From positions 620,001 to 684,000 of the forward strand of contig NZ_AP023247.1 of assembly GCF_016756535.1 (NCBI RefSeq): a stretch of DNA of 64,000 nucleotides, in the 5' to 3' direction. This DNA comes from Mesorhizobium sp. 131-2-1. GTDB lineage: Bacteria; Pseudomonadota; Alphaproteobacteria; Rhizobiales; Rhizobiaceae. The position numbers were made by a program, and so were the translations under genes. The notes beneath the pieces are model-generated. The model was given only the letters and a program-made list of their open reading frames with translations. It did not search any database and had not been told where the DNA came from. Numbering within the stretch: position 1 is the stretch's first letter; each line of letters starts with the position of its first letter. Below are positions 21,229 through 31,509 of the stretch, one piece after another.

Positions 21229-21647
21229 CGGCGCCGCACACCGGCAGTTGCCGCTGCGGCGCGGTGCGGTTCGAGGCGTCGGCCGAGCCGCACCACATCA
21301 GCTATTGCCATTGCGGCGATTGCCGGCGGGCGAGCGGCGCGCCGGTGTCGGCCTTCGTCGGTTTCATGACCGACCAGATCGCACTCGACGGCAAGGCGCT
21401 GAAGAAGTTCGAGAACGGCCCGGTGACGCGCTCCTTCTGCGGCATCTGCGGCTCGCCGATCGCCTATACCGACGGGCGGCTCACCGGCCACATCTACTTC
21501 ACCCTCGGCTCGATGGACCTGCCGGCCTACTTCAAGCCGACGCACCACGGCCATGTGCGCGAACAGCTTCCCTTCCTGCATATGCCGGACGACTTGCCGC
21601 GCCATCTCAGGACCAGCGTGCCCAGACCAGACGGAACACAGTCATGA
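21225..21647 (+). CDS. GFA (glutathione-dependent formaldehyde-activating enzyme)/CENP-V family protein
   Basis: This 140-aa protein has the GFA zinc sites: [21 protein letters not shown] and FCGICGSPI, supplying seven cysteines for the two family zinc sites. GFA proteins were named for a reported glutathione-formaldehyde condensation, but most members are uncharacterised. The gene is wedged between pheS and pheT with four-base ATGA overlaps on both sides, so all three should be translated as one coupled unit. There is no obvious reason for a link to tRNA charging. Confidence 0.88.
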   Translation: MTAPHTGSCRCGAVRFEASAEPHHISYCHCGDCRRASGAPVSAFVGFMTDQIALDGKALKKFENGPVTRSFCGICGSPIAYTDGRLTGHIYFTLGSMDLPAYFKPTHHGHVREQLPFLHMPDDLPRHLRTSVPRPDGTQS

Positions 21648-24052
21648 AATTCACCCTCTCCTGGCTCAAGGACCACCTCGAAACCGACGCCTCGCTCAGC
21701 GAGATCGTCGAGCGGCTGACCGCGATCGGCCTCGAGGTCGAGCATGTCGACGACAAGGCAGGCCTGAAGCCCTTCGTGATCGCAAAAGTGCTGACGGCGG
21801 TGCAGCATCCCGACGCCGACCGGCTGCGCGTGCTGACCGTCGACACCGGCGACGGCAAGCCGCCGGTGCAAGTGGTTTGCGGTGCGCCGAACGCCCGCGC
21901 CGGCCTGATCGGCGCCTTCGCCGCGCCCGGCACCTATGTTCCCGGCATCGACGTGACACTCTCGGTCGGCAAGATTCGCGGCGTCGAGAGCCACGGCATG
22001 ATGTGCTCCGAGCGCGAGCTGGAGATTTCGGATGAGCACAACGGCATCATCGATTTGCCGCAGGATGCGCCGGTCGGCACCAGCTTCGCCGCCTATGCGC
22101 ATCTCGACGACCCGGTGATCGAGATCAATCTGACGCCGAACCGGCCGGACGCGACCAGCGTCTACGGCATCGCCCGCGATCTCGCCGCGAGCGGACTCGG
22201 CCGCCTCGTCGGCGGCGCGATCATGCCGCATGCCGGCAACGGCATGTGCCCGGTCAAGGTCAAGATCGAGGCGCCGGAACTCTGCCCCGGCTTCGCGCTG
22301 ACCCTGGTCAGAGGCGTGAAGAACGGCCCGTCGCCGAAATGGCTGCAGCAGAGGCTCCTCGCCATCGGGCTCAGGCCGATCAGCGCCCTGGTCGACATCA
22401 CCAACTACGTCACTTTCGACCGTGGCCGGCCACTGCATGTGTTCGACGCCGCAAAGGTCGCCGGCAACCTCACCGTGCGCCGCGCCAAGGACGGCGAAAA
22501 GGTGCTGGCGCTCGACGGCCGCGAATACACGCTGACGCCGGAGATGTGCGTGATCGCCGACGAGGACGGCGTCGAATCCATCGCCGGCATCATGGGCGGC
22601 GAGCATTCCGGTTGCGACGAGAACACCACCGACGTGCTGATCGAGTCGGCGCTTTGGGACCCGATCACCACGGCGCGCACCGGCCGCACGCTCGGCATCA
22701 TCACCGATGCGCGCTATCGCTTCGAGCGCGGCGTCGACCCCGAATTCATGGTGCCAGGCATCGAGCTGGCGACCAAGCTGGTGCTCGACTTCTGCGGCGG
22801 CACGCCGACGGAGATCGAGGTTGCCGGCTATGCCGGCCACAAGCCGAAGGTGGTTTCCTTCCCGCTGTCGGAGGTGAAGCGGCTGACCGGCATCGAGGTG
22901 CCAAGGGAGGAAGCGCTCGCTATCCTCACCCGCCTCGGCTTCGAGCCGCGCAGTTCGGGCGACGACGTCGAGGTGAAGGTGCCGTCCTGGCGACCGGATA
23001 TCGACGGCAAGGCCGACCTGGTCGAGGAGGTGATGCGCATCCACGGCGTCGACAACATCGCGCCGCAGCCGCTGACCTCGCATGACGCGGTCAACGGCAG
23101 GATCCTGACGGTGCTGCAGATCCGCACCCGCGCGGCCAAGCGCGCGCTGGCCGTGCGCGGCATGATGGAGGCCGTGACCTGGTCGTTCATTCCGGCCAAG
23201 CACGCCGAACTGTTCGGCGGCGGGCAGACGGCGCTGAAGCTCGCCAACCCGATCGCCGCCGACATGTCGGACATGCGGCCCTCGCTGCTGCCGGGCCTGA
23301 TCACGGCGGCGCAGCGCAATGCCGACCGGGGCATCGGCGATGTCGCGCTGTTCGAAGTTTCCGGCACCTATGAGGGCGACCTGCCAGACCAGCAGCGGCG
23401 CGTCGCCGCCGGCGTGCGGCGCGGCACGGCCAAGCTCGACGGCTCCGGCCGCAGCTGGGCCGGCAATGCCGGGCCGGTCGGCGTGTTCGACGCCAAGGCG
23501 GACGCGATCGCAGCACTTGAGGCCTGCGGTGCGCCGGTCGACCGGCTGCAGATCGAGCCCGGCGGCCCGGCCTGGTACCATCCCGGCCGCTCCGGCACGA
23601 TCAAACTCGGGCCGAAGACGGTGCTCGGCACTTTCGGCGAGTTCCATCCGAGGACGCTGGAAGCGCTCGATGCCTCCGGGCCAATCTGCGGCTTCGAGGT
23701 CTATGTCGATGCCGTGCCGGAGCCGAAGGCCAAGCCGACGAAAACCAAGCCGAGGCTGGAGCTGTCCGCCTTCCAGGCGGTGAAGCGCGACTTCGCTTTC
23801 GTCGTCGACAGGACGGTCGAGGCCGGCACGCTGGTGCGCGCGGCCCTCGCCGCCGACAAGAAGCTGGTCACCGGCGTCTCGGTGTTCGACGTCTTCGAGG
23901 GCGCGTCGCTGGGCGCGGCCAAGAAGTCGATCGCCATCGAGGTGTCGATCCAGCCGGTCGAAAAGACGCTGACCGACGAGGATTTCGAAGCGCTGGCCAG
24001 GCGCATCGTCGAGAACGTCAACAAGCAGACGGGCGGCGTGCTGAGGACTTAG
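21644..24052 (+). CDS. pheT: Phenylalanine--tRNA ligase beta subunit
   Basis: This 802-aa subunit begins [18 protein letters not shown], then an EMAP-like tRNA-binding domain ([20 protein letters not shown]), the B3/B4 editing domain, B5 and a C-terminal anticodon-binding ferredoxin-like domain ([13 protein letters not shown]). It partners PheS and edits Tyr-tRNA-Phe. The ATG overlaps the GFA stop. Its TAG lies inside a 9-bp terminator stem. Confidence 0.97.
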   Translation: MKFTLSWLKDHLETDASLSEIVERLTAIGLEVEHVDDKAGLKPFVIAKVLTAVQHPDADRLRVLTVDTGDGKPPVQVVCGAPNARAGLIGAFAAPGTYVPGIDVTLSVGKIRGVESHGMMCSERELEISDEHNGIIDLPQDAPVGTSFAAYAHLDDPVIEINLTPNRPDATSVYGIARDLAASGLGRLVGGAIMPHAGNGMCPVKVKIEAPELCPGFALTLVRGVKNGPSPKWLQQRLLAIGLRPISALVDITNYVTFDRGRPLHVFDAAKVAGNLTVRRAKDGEKVLALDGREYTLTPEMCVIADEDGVESIAGIMGGEHSGCDENTTDVLIESALWDPITTARTGRTLGIITDARYRFERGVDPEFMVPGIELATKLVLDFCGGTPTEIEVAGYAGHKPKVVSFPLSEVKRLTGIEVPREEALAILTRLGFEPRSSGDDVEVKVPSWRPDIDGKADLVEEVMRIHGVDNIAPQPLTSHDAVNGRILTVLQIRTRAAKRALAVRGMMEAVTWSFIPAKHAELFGGGQTALKLANPIAADMSDMRPSLLPGLITAAQRNADRGIGDVALFEVSGTYEGDLPDQQRRVAAGVRRGTAKLDGSGRSWAGNAGPVGVFDAKADAIAALEACGAPVDRLQIEPGGPAWYHPGRSGTIKLGPKTVLGTFGEFHPRTLEALDASGPICGFEVYVDAVPEPKAKPTKTKPRLELSAFQAVKRDFAFVVDRTVEAGTLVRAALAADKKLVTGVSVFDVFEGASLGAAKKSIAIEVSIQPVEKTLTDEDFEALARRIVENVNKQTGGVLRT

Positions 24053-24085
24053 AGCGGCTCAACGCCGCTCTAAGTGTTTGTTTTT
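24049..24085 (+). terminator. Terminator after pheT
   Basis: TTAGAGCGG (24049-24057) pairs perfectly with CCGCTCTAA (24065-24073) across a 7-nt loop and is followed by GTGTTTGTTTTT. The left arm includes the pheT stop codon. It abuts repeat copy 2, making a composite two-hairpin element. Confidence 0.75.
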
Positions 24086-24132
24086 GCACAATTCCGAACG
24101 GAAGGCCGCTTACACGCTTTCCTGGAATCGCG
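24086..24132 (+). repeat. 44-bp-type palindromic repeat, copy 2
   Basis: GCACAATTCCGAACGGAAGG at 24086 and CTTTCCTGGAATCGCGT at the other end form the same imperfect hairpin as copy 1, slightly longer and diverged. It ends 44 bases before the start of the nucleotidyltransferase at 24177. Confidence 0.7.
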
Positions 24133-24176
24133 TCTGAGGGATTGCCGGCAGGTGGCGAATCGCCGTCCAAAGGGCG

Positions 24177-24779
24177 ATGGACCATCTGCGTTATTCCGGC
24201 CTCTCATTCGATCACCAGTGCGCGGCGTTTCTCGCCATCGTGTCGGCCGACCCGCTGCTTGGCGAAACGCTGGCGCGGGTGCGCGCGCTTGCGCTGCCTG
24301 ACTGGCTGGTGGTTTCCGGCGCGCTCTACAACAGCGTCTGGAACCATCTGACCGGCAAGCCGCCCGGCTACGGCATCAAGGATGTCGACCTGTTCTATTT
24401 CGACGACGCCGACGTTTCCTACGACGCCGAGGATGCAGTGATCCGCAGGGCGGCGCGGCATTTCGAGGGGCTGGCGCTGCCGGTCGAAGTGCGCAACCAG
24501 GCGCGGGTGCATTTGTGGTACCCGGAGAAGTTCGGCCGGCCGTGCCCGCGCTACATGAGTTCGAGCGATTCCGTCAGCTATTTCGCCTCGAGGACGCACG
24601 CGGTCGGGGTGCGCTACGACACGGATGGTGAGCTTGATCTGGTGGCGCCGTTCGGGCTCGACGATATTTTCTCGTTCCGCATCACACCGAACCGGGCGCT
24701 GGACAATCAGCGGACGCATGAGGCGAAGGGGGCGCGGGCGAAGGCGTGCTGGCCGGAGATTACGGTGGTGCCTTGGTGA
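24177..24779 (+). CDS. Nucleotidyltransferase family protein (NTP_transf_6-like)
   Basis: This 200-aa soluble protein has GYGIKDVDLFYFD, whose Asp residues suit the metal-binding site of the polymerase-beta nucleotidyltransferase fold, and WYPEKFGRPCPRYMSSSDSV, which I associate with the rhizobial family PF06042. Substrate is unknown. The start is uncertain because no strong ribosome-binding site precedes ATG 24177. It follows the pheT terminator and repeat copy 2, so it is probably transcribed separately or by read-through. Confidence 0.75.
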   Translation: MDHLRYSGLSFDHQCAAFLAIVSADPLLGETLARVRALALPDWLVVSGALYNSVWNHLTGKPPGYGIKDVDLFYFDDADVSYDAEDAVIRRAARHFEGLALPVEVRNQARVHLWYPEKFGRPCPRYMSSSDSVSYFASRTHAVGVRYDTDGELDLVAPFGLDDIFSFRITPNRALDNQRTHEAKGARAKACWPEITVVPW

Positions 24780-24794
24780 AAACTCGGCGGGACA

Positions 24795-24953
24795 GCGCCC
24801 CCCTCTGCCCTACCGGGCATCTCCCCCACAAGGGGGAGATTGGCTGTCGCGGCCGTTTTCGCCAATCACCACCGTTGCAGGAAAGAGCGAGGCGCCCAAA
24901 CCGCTGATCTCCCCCCTTGTGGGGGAGATGTCCGGCAGGACAGAGGGGGGCGC
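24795..24953. repeat. Large inverted repeat (MITE-like or bidirectional hairpin element)
   Basis: A 46-bp left arm (24795-24840) and a 47-bp right arm (24907-24953) are inverted copies with only a few mismatches; each contains a CTCCCCC..GGGGGAG inner hairpin. The 66-bp spacer has no coding potential. It fills the gap between convergent genes, so it could act as a two-way terminator. No transposase is nearby. Confidence 0.8.
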
Positions 24954-25018
24954 CTCGCACCGGCACCTCAACAAAAGGGACGCCGAAGCGCCCCTTTCCA
25001 CTCAACTTCTTTCATTGC

Positions 25019-26014
<996 letters not shown>

Positions 26015-26110
26015 CACGCATCTCCTTGTTGTGATGGAGGAGGAATAGCGCCTTGCACGTCGTTCGATAATCATGTCTCTTTCGCACGGCTTGTTCCAAA
26101 AGATAGATCA

Positions 26111-27001
26111 ATGAACCGAACGAACCTTTCCCAGCTCGCGGTGCTCGCCACGGTCGCCCAATGCGCCAGCTTCCGCGGCGCCGCGCGCGAGCTCGGCATC
26201 GCGCCGTCGGCGGTCAGCCACGCGGTGTCGAGTCTGGAGGCCCGACTCCGCGTGCGGCTCCTGGCCCGCAGCACGCGCAGCGTGGCGCCGACCGAGGAGG
26301 GCGCGCAGCTGCTCGAACGGCTGCGGCCGGCGCTCTCCGAGATCGACCTGGCGCTGGAAACGGCGGTCGAGGCGCGCGACCGGCCAGCCGGCAATCTCAG
26401 GCTGACCGTGCCGCGCACGGCGGCGCACCTGACGCTGACGCCGAGGCTCGGCGCCTTTGCCGCTGCCTATCCCGACATCGTGCTGGAGATCGTCATCGAG
26501 GACCGCTTCACCGATGTCGTCGAAGGCGGCTTCGACGCCGGCGTGCGGCTCGGCGAGAGCCTGCAGCGCGACATGATCGCGGTCCGCATCGGCGCGGATC
26601 TTCGCGGCGCCGTTGTCGGCGCGCCGTCCTATTTCGCGACGAGCCCCAGGCCGCGCCACCCGCGCGAGCTTGCCGACCACCGCTGCATCCGCTTCCGCTT
26701 CTCCAGCGGCATCCTCTACCGCTGGGAGTTCGAAAAGGGCGGCGAGGAGATCGAGATCACCGCGCAAGGGCCGCTGATCCTCGACGAGGACCATCTGATC
26801 GCCCAGGCGGCGATCGACGGCGCCGGTCTCGCCTTCGTCTTCGAGGACTATGTGCGGGCGCCGCTCGACGACGGCAGGTTGATCCGCGTGCTCGAGGACT
26901 GGTGCCCATCCTTCGACGGCTTCTTCGTCTATTATCCGAGCCGCCGGCAGATGCGGCCGGCACTGAGGGCTTTTGTGGATTTCTTCAGGGTTGCGAGTTA
27001 G
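26111..27001 (+). CDS. LysR-family transcriptional regulator
   Basis: This 296-aa regulator has an N-terminal winged HTH (ARELGIAPSAVSHAVSSLEARL, residues about 20-40) and a LysR substrate-binding domain with DFRGAV-type and FDAGVRLGE motifs, as in the CrgA-like group that often flanks aldo/keto reductases. It is divergent from the reductase at 25019-26014. LysR proteins usually autorepress and activate the divergent gene with a small ligand, which is inferred here. Confidence 0.92.
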   Translation: MNRTNLSQLAVLATVAQCASFRGAARELGIAPSAVSHAVSSLEARLRVRLLARSTRSVAPTEEGAQLLERLRPALSEIDLALETAVEARDRPAGNLRLTVPRTAAHLTLTPRLGAFAAAYPDIVLEIVIEDRFTDVVEGGFDAGVRLGESLQRDMIAVRIGADLRGAVVGAPSYFATSPRPRHPRELADHRCIRFRFSSGILYRWEFEKGGEEIEITAQGPLILDEDHLIAQAAIDGAGLAFVFEDYVRAPLDDGRLIRVLEDWCPSFDGFFVYYPSRRQMRPALRAFVDFFRVAS

Positions 27002-27059
27002 CCACCCTCCCGCAAGGGGGAGAGTGGAAGAAAGCCGGAAGCGGGAGCGTTTGCGCACC

Positions 27060-27632
27060 ATGCAGGCAGCAGTCACCAACTCCTCCACCCGCTATGGCTG
27101 GGCGATGATCATCCTCCACTGGCTGATCGGGGTGATCTTCATCGGCCAGTTCGTGCTCGGCTTCGTCATGGTGCGGATAGAGAGCCAGCGCACCGCCTTC
27201 GAGCTGATCCAGCTGCACAAGTCCTTCGGCTTCCTGCTGCTCGGCTTGATTATCCTGCGCATCGCCTGGCGGCTCGGCAACATCGTGCCGGCCTTGCCGC
27301 CATCGGTCGGGACCGTGGAGCGGCGCGCGGCGCCGCTCGCGCATTTCGCGCTTTATGCCTTCCAGATTGCGCTGCCCCTGTCCGGCTGGGCGCTGGTGTC
27401 GGTCTCGACTTTGGAAATCCCCAGCATGCCGTTCAACCTGTTTGTGATGCCCAACCTGCCGTTGACCGAATCCGACGCCGCGGAGAGTTTCTGGACGGCG
27501 GCGCACTGGTATCTCGCCTATGCCGGCATCGCGCTTGTCGCACTGCACATACTGGCGGCATTGCGCCATCATTTCCTGCTGCGCGACAACGTGCTTGCGC
27601 GCATGATCACGCCTTCGTCAGGTGAGGAATAG
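27060..27632 (+). CDS. Cytochrome b561-type membrane protein
   Basis: This 190-aa four-helix membrane protein carries haem-ligand His candidates in YGWAMIILHWLIG, LIQLHKSFGF, AHWYLAYAG and LVALHILAALRHH, the layout of bacterial cytochrome b561 (CybB-like, superoxide or quinone redox). The start ATG at 27060 precedes MQAAVTNSS. It is directly upstream of a YceI-family gene, a frequent pairing in proteobacteria (yceJ-yceI). The electron donor is unknown. Confidence 0.9.
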   Translation: MQAAVTNSSTRYGWAMIILHWLIGVIFIGQFVLGFVMVRIESQRTAFELIQLHKSFGFLLLGLIILRIAWRLGNIVPALPPSVGTVERRAAPLAHFALYAFQIALPLSGWALVSVSTLEIPSMPFNLFVMPNLPLTESDAAESFWTAAHWYLAYAGIALVALHILAALRHHFLLRDNVLARMITPSSGEE

Positions 27633-27701
27633 AACGGCATCGTCATTCGTTGGTGAGGCGAGAAGACAGCAATGCGCTGCCTCAGCAAAAGGACCATCTC
27701 C

Positions 27702-28277
27702 ATGCATGCGCGCATCCTCGGATACGCGGCCGTTGCCGCTTGCCTTGCCATGCCTGTTTACGCGGCGGTTGCGCTCAGCGACGCCGCCGGCAGCTATACG
27801 ATCAGCCCTGCCGCATCGAGCATCCGCTTCACCATTGGCAAGGCCGGCGGTGGCGGCTTCGACGGCGCCTTCGCCCGCTTCAAGGGCAGCATCCGCATCG
27901 ACAACGCCAATGTCGAACGCTCGCAGGTCAACCTGACCATCTTTCCCGAGAGCGTCGGCACCGGCCAGAACCGCATCGATGCCTTCCTGCGCTCCGACGC
28001 GGTGTTCGACAGCGCCAACAGCCCGGAGATCCAGTTCCGCTCGACCAGCGTGAACCGCACCAGCGAGACAACCGCCATCGTCGCCGGCCGGCTGACGGCG
28101 CGCGGCAAGACATTTCCGGAAACGTTCACCGCCGAGCTCGGCAGCCTCAAGGCCGGCACGATCAAGTTCCATGTCACCGGCAAGGTGCTGCGGTCGCGCT
28201 ACGGCATGGATGTCGGCACGCCGATCTATTCCAACGTCGTCAACTTCGACATGACACTGACGGGCAAGAGGGGCTAA
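27702..28277 (+). CDS. YceI-family secreted lipocalin-like protein
   Basis: This 191-aa protein starts with a Sec signal peptide (MHARILGYAAVAACLAMPVYA) and a YceI beta-barrel with SSIRFTIGKAGGGGFDGAFARFKG and the final ...VNFDMTLTGKRG. YceI proteins bind isoprenoid lipids in the periplasm. ATG 27702 has AAAGGA (27688-27693) at proper spacing and begins a clean signal peptide; an upstream ATG at 27672 would add ten residues. It is paired with the b561 gene 69 bases upstream. Confidence 0.88.
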   Translation: MHARILGYAAVAACLAMPVYAAVALSDAAGSYTISPAASSIRFTIGKAGGGGFDGAFARFKGSIRIDNANVERSQVNLTIFPESVGTGQNRIDAFLRSDAVFDSANSPEIQFRSTSVNRTSETTAIVAGRLTARGKTFPETFTAELGSLKAGTIKFHVTGKVLRSRYGMDVGTPIYSNVVNFDMTLTGKRG

Positions 28278-28301
28278 TTTCTAAGCCCCGCCTCCTCGGG
28301 T

Positions 28302-28460
28302 TCGTCATCCTAGGGCGAAGCAAGGAGCGAAGCGACGCGCGCAGACCCTAGGATCCATTCCGTGGCGCTAAGGCGTTGCAATGGTTACAGAATTTTGCAC
28401 CGCTGCACTTTAAGTCATAGGTCACGGCATGGATCCTCGGGTCAAGCCCGAGGATGACGA
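28302..28460. repeat. 159-bp nested palindromic element
   Basis: TCGTCATCCT (28302-28311) and AGGATGACGA (28451-28460) are perfect terminal inverts. Nested inside are TCCTAGGG/CCCTAGGA (28308-28315, 28346-28353), a 14-bp pair with one mismatch (28351-28364, 28423-28436) and TCCTCGGG/CCCGAGGA (28434-28441, 28447-28454). The element can fold into a multi-branched structure. It fills most of the gap between yceI and the oxidoreductase gene and has no ORF. Confidence 0.8.
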
Positions 28461-28546
28461 AGGCGCTTTGTGACCCGCGTCTGCGATTGGCTTTTCCCCT
28501 GAATTGGGGCACACCTCCATGATGCAATTCGACATGGAGAAGCGTG

Positions 28547-29533
28547 ATGTTCCGATGGGGTGTTTTGTCGACGGCCAAGATCGGCCGCGAGCAGCTTTTG
28601 CCGGCAATCGTCGAGGCGGACAACGGCATATTGTCGGCGATCGCCAGCCGCGATCTCGCAAAGGCCCGGGCGCTGGCCGACCGCTTCGGCGCGCCGCATG
28701 CCTTCGGCTCCTATGAGGAACTGCTCGCCTCCAGGGACATCGACGGCGTCTACATCCCGCTGCCGACCTCGCAGCATATCGAATGGACGGCGAAGGCGAT
28801 CGAAGCGGGAAAACATGTGCTGGTCGAAAAACCTCTTGCGCTCGACGCCAAGGCCATCCCGCCGCTGATCAAGCTGCGCGACCAGAAGAAGGTGCTGGTG
28901 TGCGAGGCCTTCATGGTCATCTACCACCCGCAATGGATCAAGGTGCGCGACCTGATCGCCAGCGGCGCCATCGGCCGGCTGCGCCATGTGCAGGGCGCGT
29001 TCTCCTATTACAATGTCGACCCCAAGAATATGCGCAACCAGCTCGACCTCGGCGGCGGTGCGCTGCCCGATATCGGCGTCTACCCGACAGTGTCGACACG
29101 CTTTTCGACCGGCAAGGAGCCGCTCCGCGTGCAGGCCACGATCGAGCGCGACAAGACCTTCGGCACCGACATCTATTCCTCGATCCGCGCCGATTTCGGC
29201 GACTTCGAACTGTCCTTTTATCTCTCGACGCAGATGGCGGCGCGGCAGGTGATGGTGTTCCACGGCGAGAAGGGTTTCATCGAGGTGTTCTCGCCGTTCA
29301 ATGCCGGGCTCTACGACCATCATCGCATCGAATTGCACAACCAGAACCACACCGAGGCGCAGGTGTTCCGCTTCCCCGGCACGCAGCAGTACCGGCTGGA
29401 GGTCGAGACTTTCGCGCGAGCAGCCCAGGGCGGCAAGGAACGCGTCTTCACGCTGGAGGAATCGGTGCTGAACCAAAAGGTCATCGACGCCATCTTCCGC
29501 GCCGGCGGCAAGGACGGCTGGGAGCCGGTCTGA
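28547..29533 (+). CDS. Gfo/Idh/MocA-family NAD(P)-dependent oxidoreductase
   Basis: This 328-aa protein has an N-terminal Rossmann fold ([19 protein letters not shown]), the family motif [12 protein letters not shown] with the conserved EKP Lys, and a C-terminal alpha/beta substrate domain. Members oxidise or reduce sugars and inositols or dimeric diols; the substrate is not evident. ATG 28547 is preferred over the adjacent GTG, with GGAGA just upstream. The FAD dehydrogenase follows after 82 bases that include repeat copy 3. Confidence 0.88.
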   Translation: MFRWGVLSTAKIGREQLLPAIVEADNGILSAIASRDLAKARALADRFGAPHAFGSYEELLASRDIDGVYIPLPTSQHIEWTAKAIEAGKHVLVEKPLALDAKAIPPLIKLRDQKKVLVCEAFMVIYHPQWIKVRDLIASGAIGRLRHVQGAFSYYNVDPKNMRNQLDLGGGALPDIGVYPTVSTRFSTGKEPLRVQATIERDKTFGTDIYSSIRADFGDFELSFYLSTQMAARQVMVFHGEKGFIEVFSPFNAGLYDHHRIELHNQNHTEAQVFRFPGTQQYRLEVETFARAAQGGKERVFTLEESVLNQKVIDAIFRAGGKDGWEPV

Positions 29534-29547
29534 GTCTTTGTATTGAC

Positions 29548-29591
29548 GCAATTCCGGACGGAAAACCGCTTCACACTTTTCCTGGAATTGC
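29548..29591 (+). repeat. 44-bp palindromic repeat, copy 3
   Basis: GCAATTCCGGACGGAAAACC begins the repeat and CTTTTCCTGGAATTGC ends it; the ends are perfect inverts and the length is exactly that of copy 1. It ends 24 bases before the ATG of the FAD dehydrogenase. Confidence 0.8.
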
Positions 29592-29615
29592 TCTATCGGC
29601 CTGGGGGGAGCAACA

Positions 29616-31274
29616 ATGGCTGACGACGCGGATGTGGTCATTGTCGGCGCGGGGCTGGCCGGCCTCGTTGCCGCGGCCGAACTGGCGGAGGCCGGCAAGA
29701 AGGTCATCATCGTCGACCAGGAACCGGAGCAGTCGCTGGGCGGCCAGGCCTTCTGGTCGTTCGGCGGGCTCTTCCTGGTCGATTCGCCGGAACAACGACG
29801 CATGCGCATTCGCGACTCCCACGACCTCGCGCTGGAAGACTGGATGGGCACCGCCGCCTTCGATCGGCCTGAGGATTTCTGGCCGCGCAAATGGGCCGAG
29901 GCTTATGTCGGCTTCGCCGCCGGCGAGAAACGCGCCTGGCTGGTGGAACGCGGCCTGAAGTTCTTCCCGGTCGTCGGCTGGGCCGAGCGCGGCGGCGGCA
30001 ATGCAATCGGCCACGGCAATTCGGTGCCGCGCTTCCACGTCACCTGGGGCACCGGCCCCGGCGTGCTCGAACCCTTCGTCCTGCGCGTGCGCGAGGCGCA
30101 AAAGCGCGGGCTTATCCAGTTCAAATTCCGCCATCGGGTCAACGAGCTGACGCGAACGGGCACGACCGTCGATGGCGTGCGCGGCGACATCCTCGAGCCG
30201 AGCACCGTCGAGCGCGGCCGCAAGAGCTCGCGCGCTGTGGCCGGCGATTTCGAGCTTCATGCGCAAGCGGTGATCGTCGCTTCCGGCGGCATCGGCGCCA
30301 ATCACGAGCTGGTGCGCAAGAACTGGCCGCAACGGCTGGGCAGCGCGCCCGCGCGGATGATCACCGGCGTGCCCGACCATGTCGACGGCCGCATGCTGGC
30401 GATCACCGAGGCTGCCGGCGGCAGGGTCATCAACCGCGACCGCATGTGGCACTATGTCGAGGGCATCAAGAACTGGGCGCCGATCTGGACCGACCACGCG
30501 ATCCGCATCTTGCCCGGCCCGTCGTCGCTGTGGCTCGACGCGCGCGGCAAGCGCCTGCCGGTGCCGCTCTATCCGGGCTTCGATACGCTCGGCACGCTCA
30601 GCCACATCATGAGCACCGGCTTCGACTATTCCTGGTTCATCCTGACGAAAAAGATCATTCAGAAGGAGTTCGCGCTGTCGGGCTCCGAGCAGAATCCTGA
30701 CCTAACCGGCAAGAGCTGGCGCCAGGTGCTGGGACGCGCGACGTCGGGCATTCCCGGCCCGGTGAAGGCTTTCATGGAGAAGGGCGAGGATTTCATCTTC
30801 GAGGCTGAGCTGCCGAAGCTGGTGGCGCGCATGAATGCGCTGGCCGGCGGCGAGCCGCTGCTCGAGGTTGCCAAGGTCGAGCGCGAGATCCGCGCCCGCG
30901 ACCGGCAGCTCGACAATCCATTCTCGAAGGACATGCAGGTGACGGCGCTGCGCGGCGCCCGCGCCTATCTCGGCGACAAGCTGATCCGCACCGCCAGGCC
31001 GCACAAAATGCTCGATCCGGCCAACGGCCCGCTGATCGCGGTACGGCTGAACATCCTCACCCGCAAGACGCTGGGCGGCCTGCAGACCGATCTCGACAGC
31101 CGCGTGCTCGATGCCGGCGGCCAGCCGGTGCCGGGGCTCTACGCGGTCGGCGAAGCCGCCGGCTTCGGCGGCGGCGGCGTGCATGGCTACGCGGCGCTGG
31201 AAGGCACCTTCCTGGGGGGCTGTATTTTTTCCGGGCGAGGCGCGGGACGGGCGGCTGCGAACGCGGTTGTCTGA
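29616..31274 (+). CDS. FAD-binding dehydrogenase (fumarate reductase/KsdD-like flavoprotein)
   Basis: This 552-aa flavoprotein has an N-terminal dinucleotide fold VVIVGAGLAGLVAAAELAEAG and GGQAFWSFGGL. The C-terminal FAD motif GLYAVGEAAGFGGGGVHG is that of the FAD_binding_2 family (fumarate reductase flavoprotein, 3-ketosteroid dehydrogenase). Related proteobacterial proteins are called FAD-binding dehydrogenase, with unknown substrate. No signal peptide is present, so it is cytosolic. GGGGGGAGCAACA precedes the ATG. Confidence 0.88.
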   Translation: MADDADVVIVGAGLAGLVAAAELAEAGKKVIIVDQEPEQSLGGQAFWSFGGLFLVDSPEQRRMRIRDSHDLALEDWMGTAAFDRPEDFWPRKWAEAYVGFAAGEKRAWLVERGLKFFPVVGWAERGGGNAIGHGNSVPRFHVTWGTGPGVLEPFVLRVREAQKRGLIQFKFRHRVNELTRTGTTVDGVRGDILEPSTVERGRKSSRAVAGDFELHAQAVIVASGGIGANHELVRKNWPQRLGSAPARMITGVPDHVDGRMLAITEAAGGRVINRDRMWHYVEGIKNWAPIWTDHAIRILPGPSSLWLDARGKRLPVPLYPGFDTLGTLSHIMSTGFDYSWFILTKKIIQKEFALSGSEQNPDLTGKSWRQVLGRATSGIPGPVKAFMEKGEDFIFEAELPKLVARMNALAGGEPLLEVAKVEREIRARDRQLDNPFSKDMQVTALRGARAYLGDKLIRTARPHKMLDPANGPLIAVRLNILTRKTLGGLQTDLDSRVLDAGGQPVPGLYAVGEAAGFGGGGVHGYAALEGTFLGGCIFSGRGAGRAAANAVV

Positions 31275-31469
31275 ACGATCGGGCGGCGTTGCCGCAAACT
31301 CGTGAAGTCGGGACCACCCATCTGCGGCACAATTTCCAGCGACAGATATTTCGAAGTCGATACCCCAAAAAACATCACGATGCGCTGAGACTCACAACGA
31401 GTCGCGTCCGGCAAGTTTTGGATGATTTCCTAAGCAAGACCGTCTCGTGCGGCGGGTATCCACGCGCAT

Positions 31470-31494
31470 TAACAGATGCTAATATTATCTGTTA
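31470..31494. promoter_or_regulatory. Palindrome just upstream of the caspase-like gene
   Basis: TAACAGAT (31470-31477) and ATCTGTTA (31487-31494) are perfect inverts separated by nine AT-rich bases, ending 15 bases before the ATG at 31510. It looks like a repressor operator or an mRNA hairpin close to the ribosome-binding site. I know of no assigned binder. Confidence 0.45.
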
Positions 31495-31509
31495 CTCGGA
31501 AACGTCGCA

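Noticed and set aside
21527..23647. Long minus-strand open frame opposite pheT
   Set aside because: Antisense shadow; pheT domains are intact on the plus strand.
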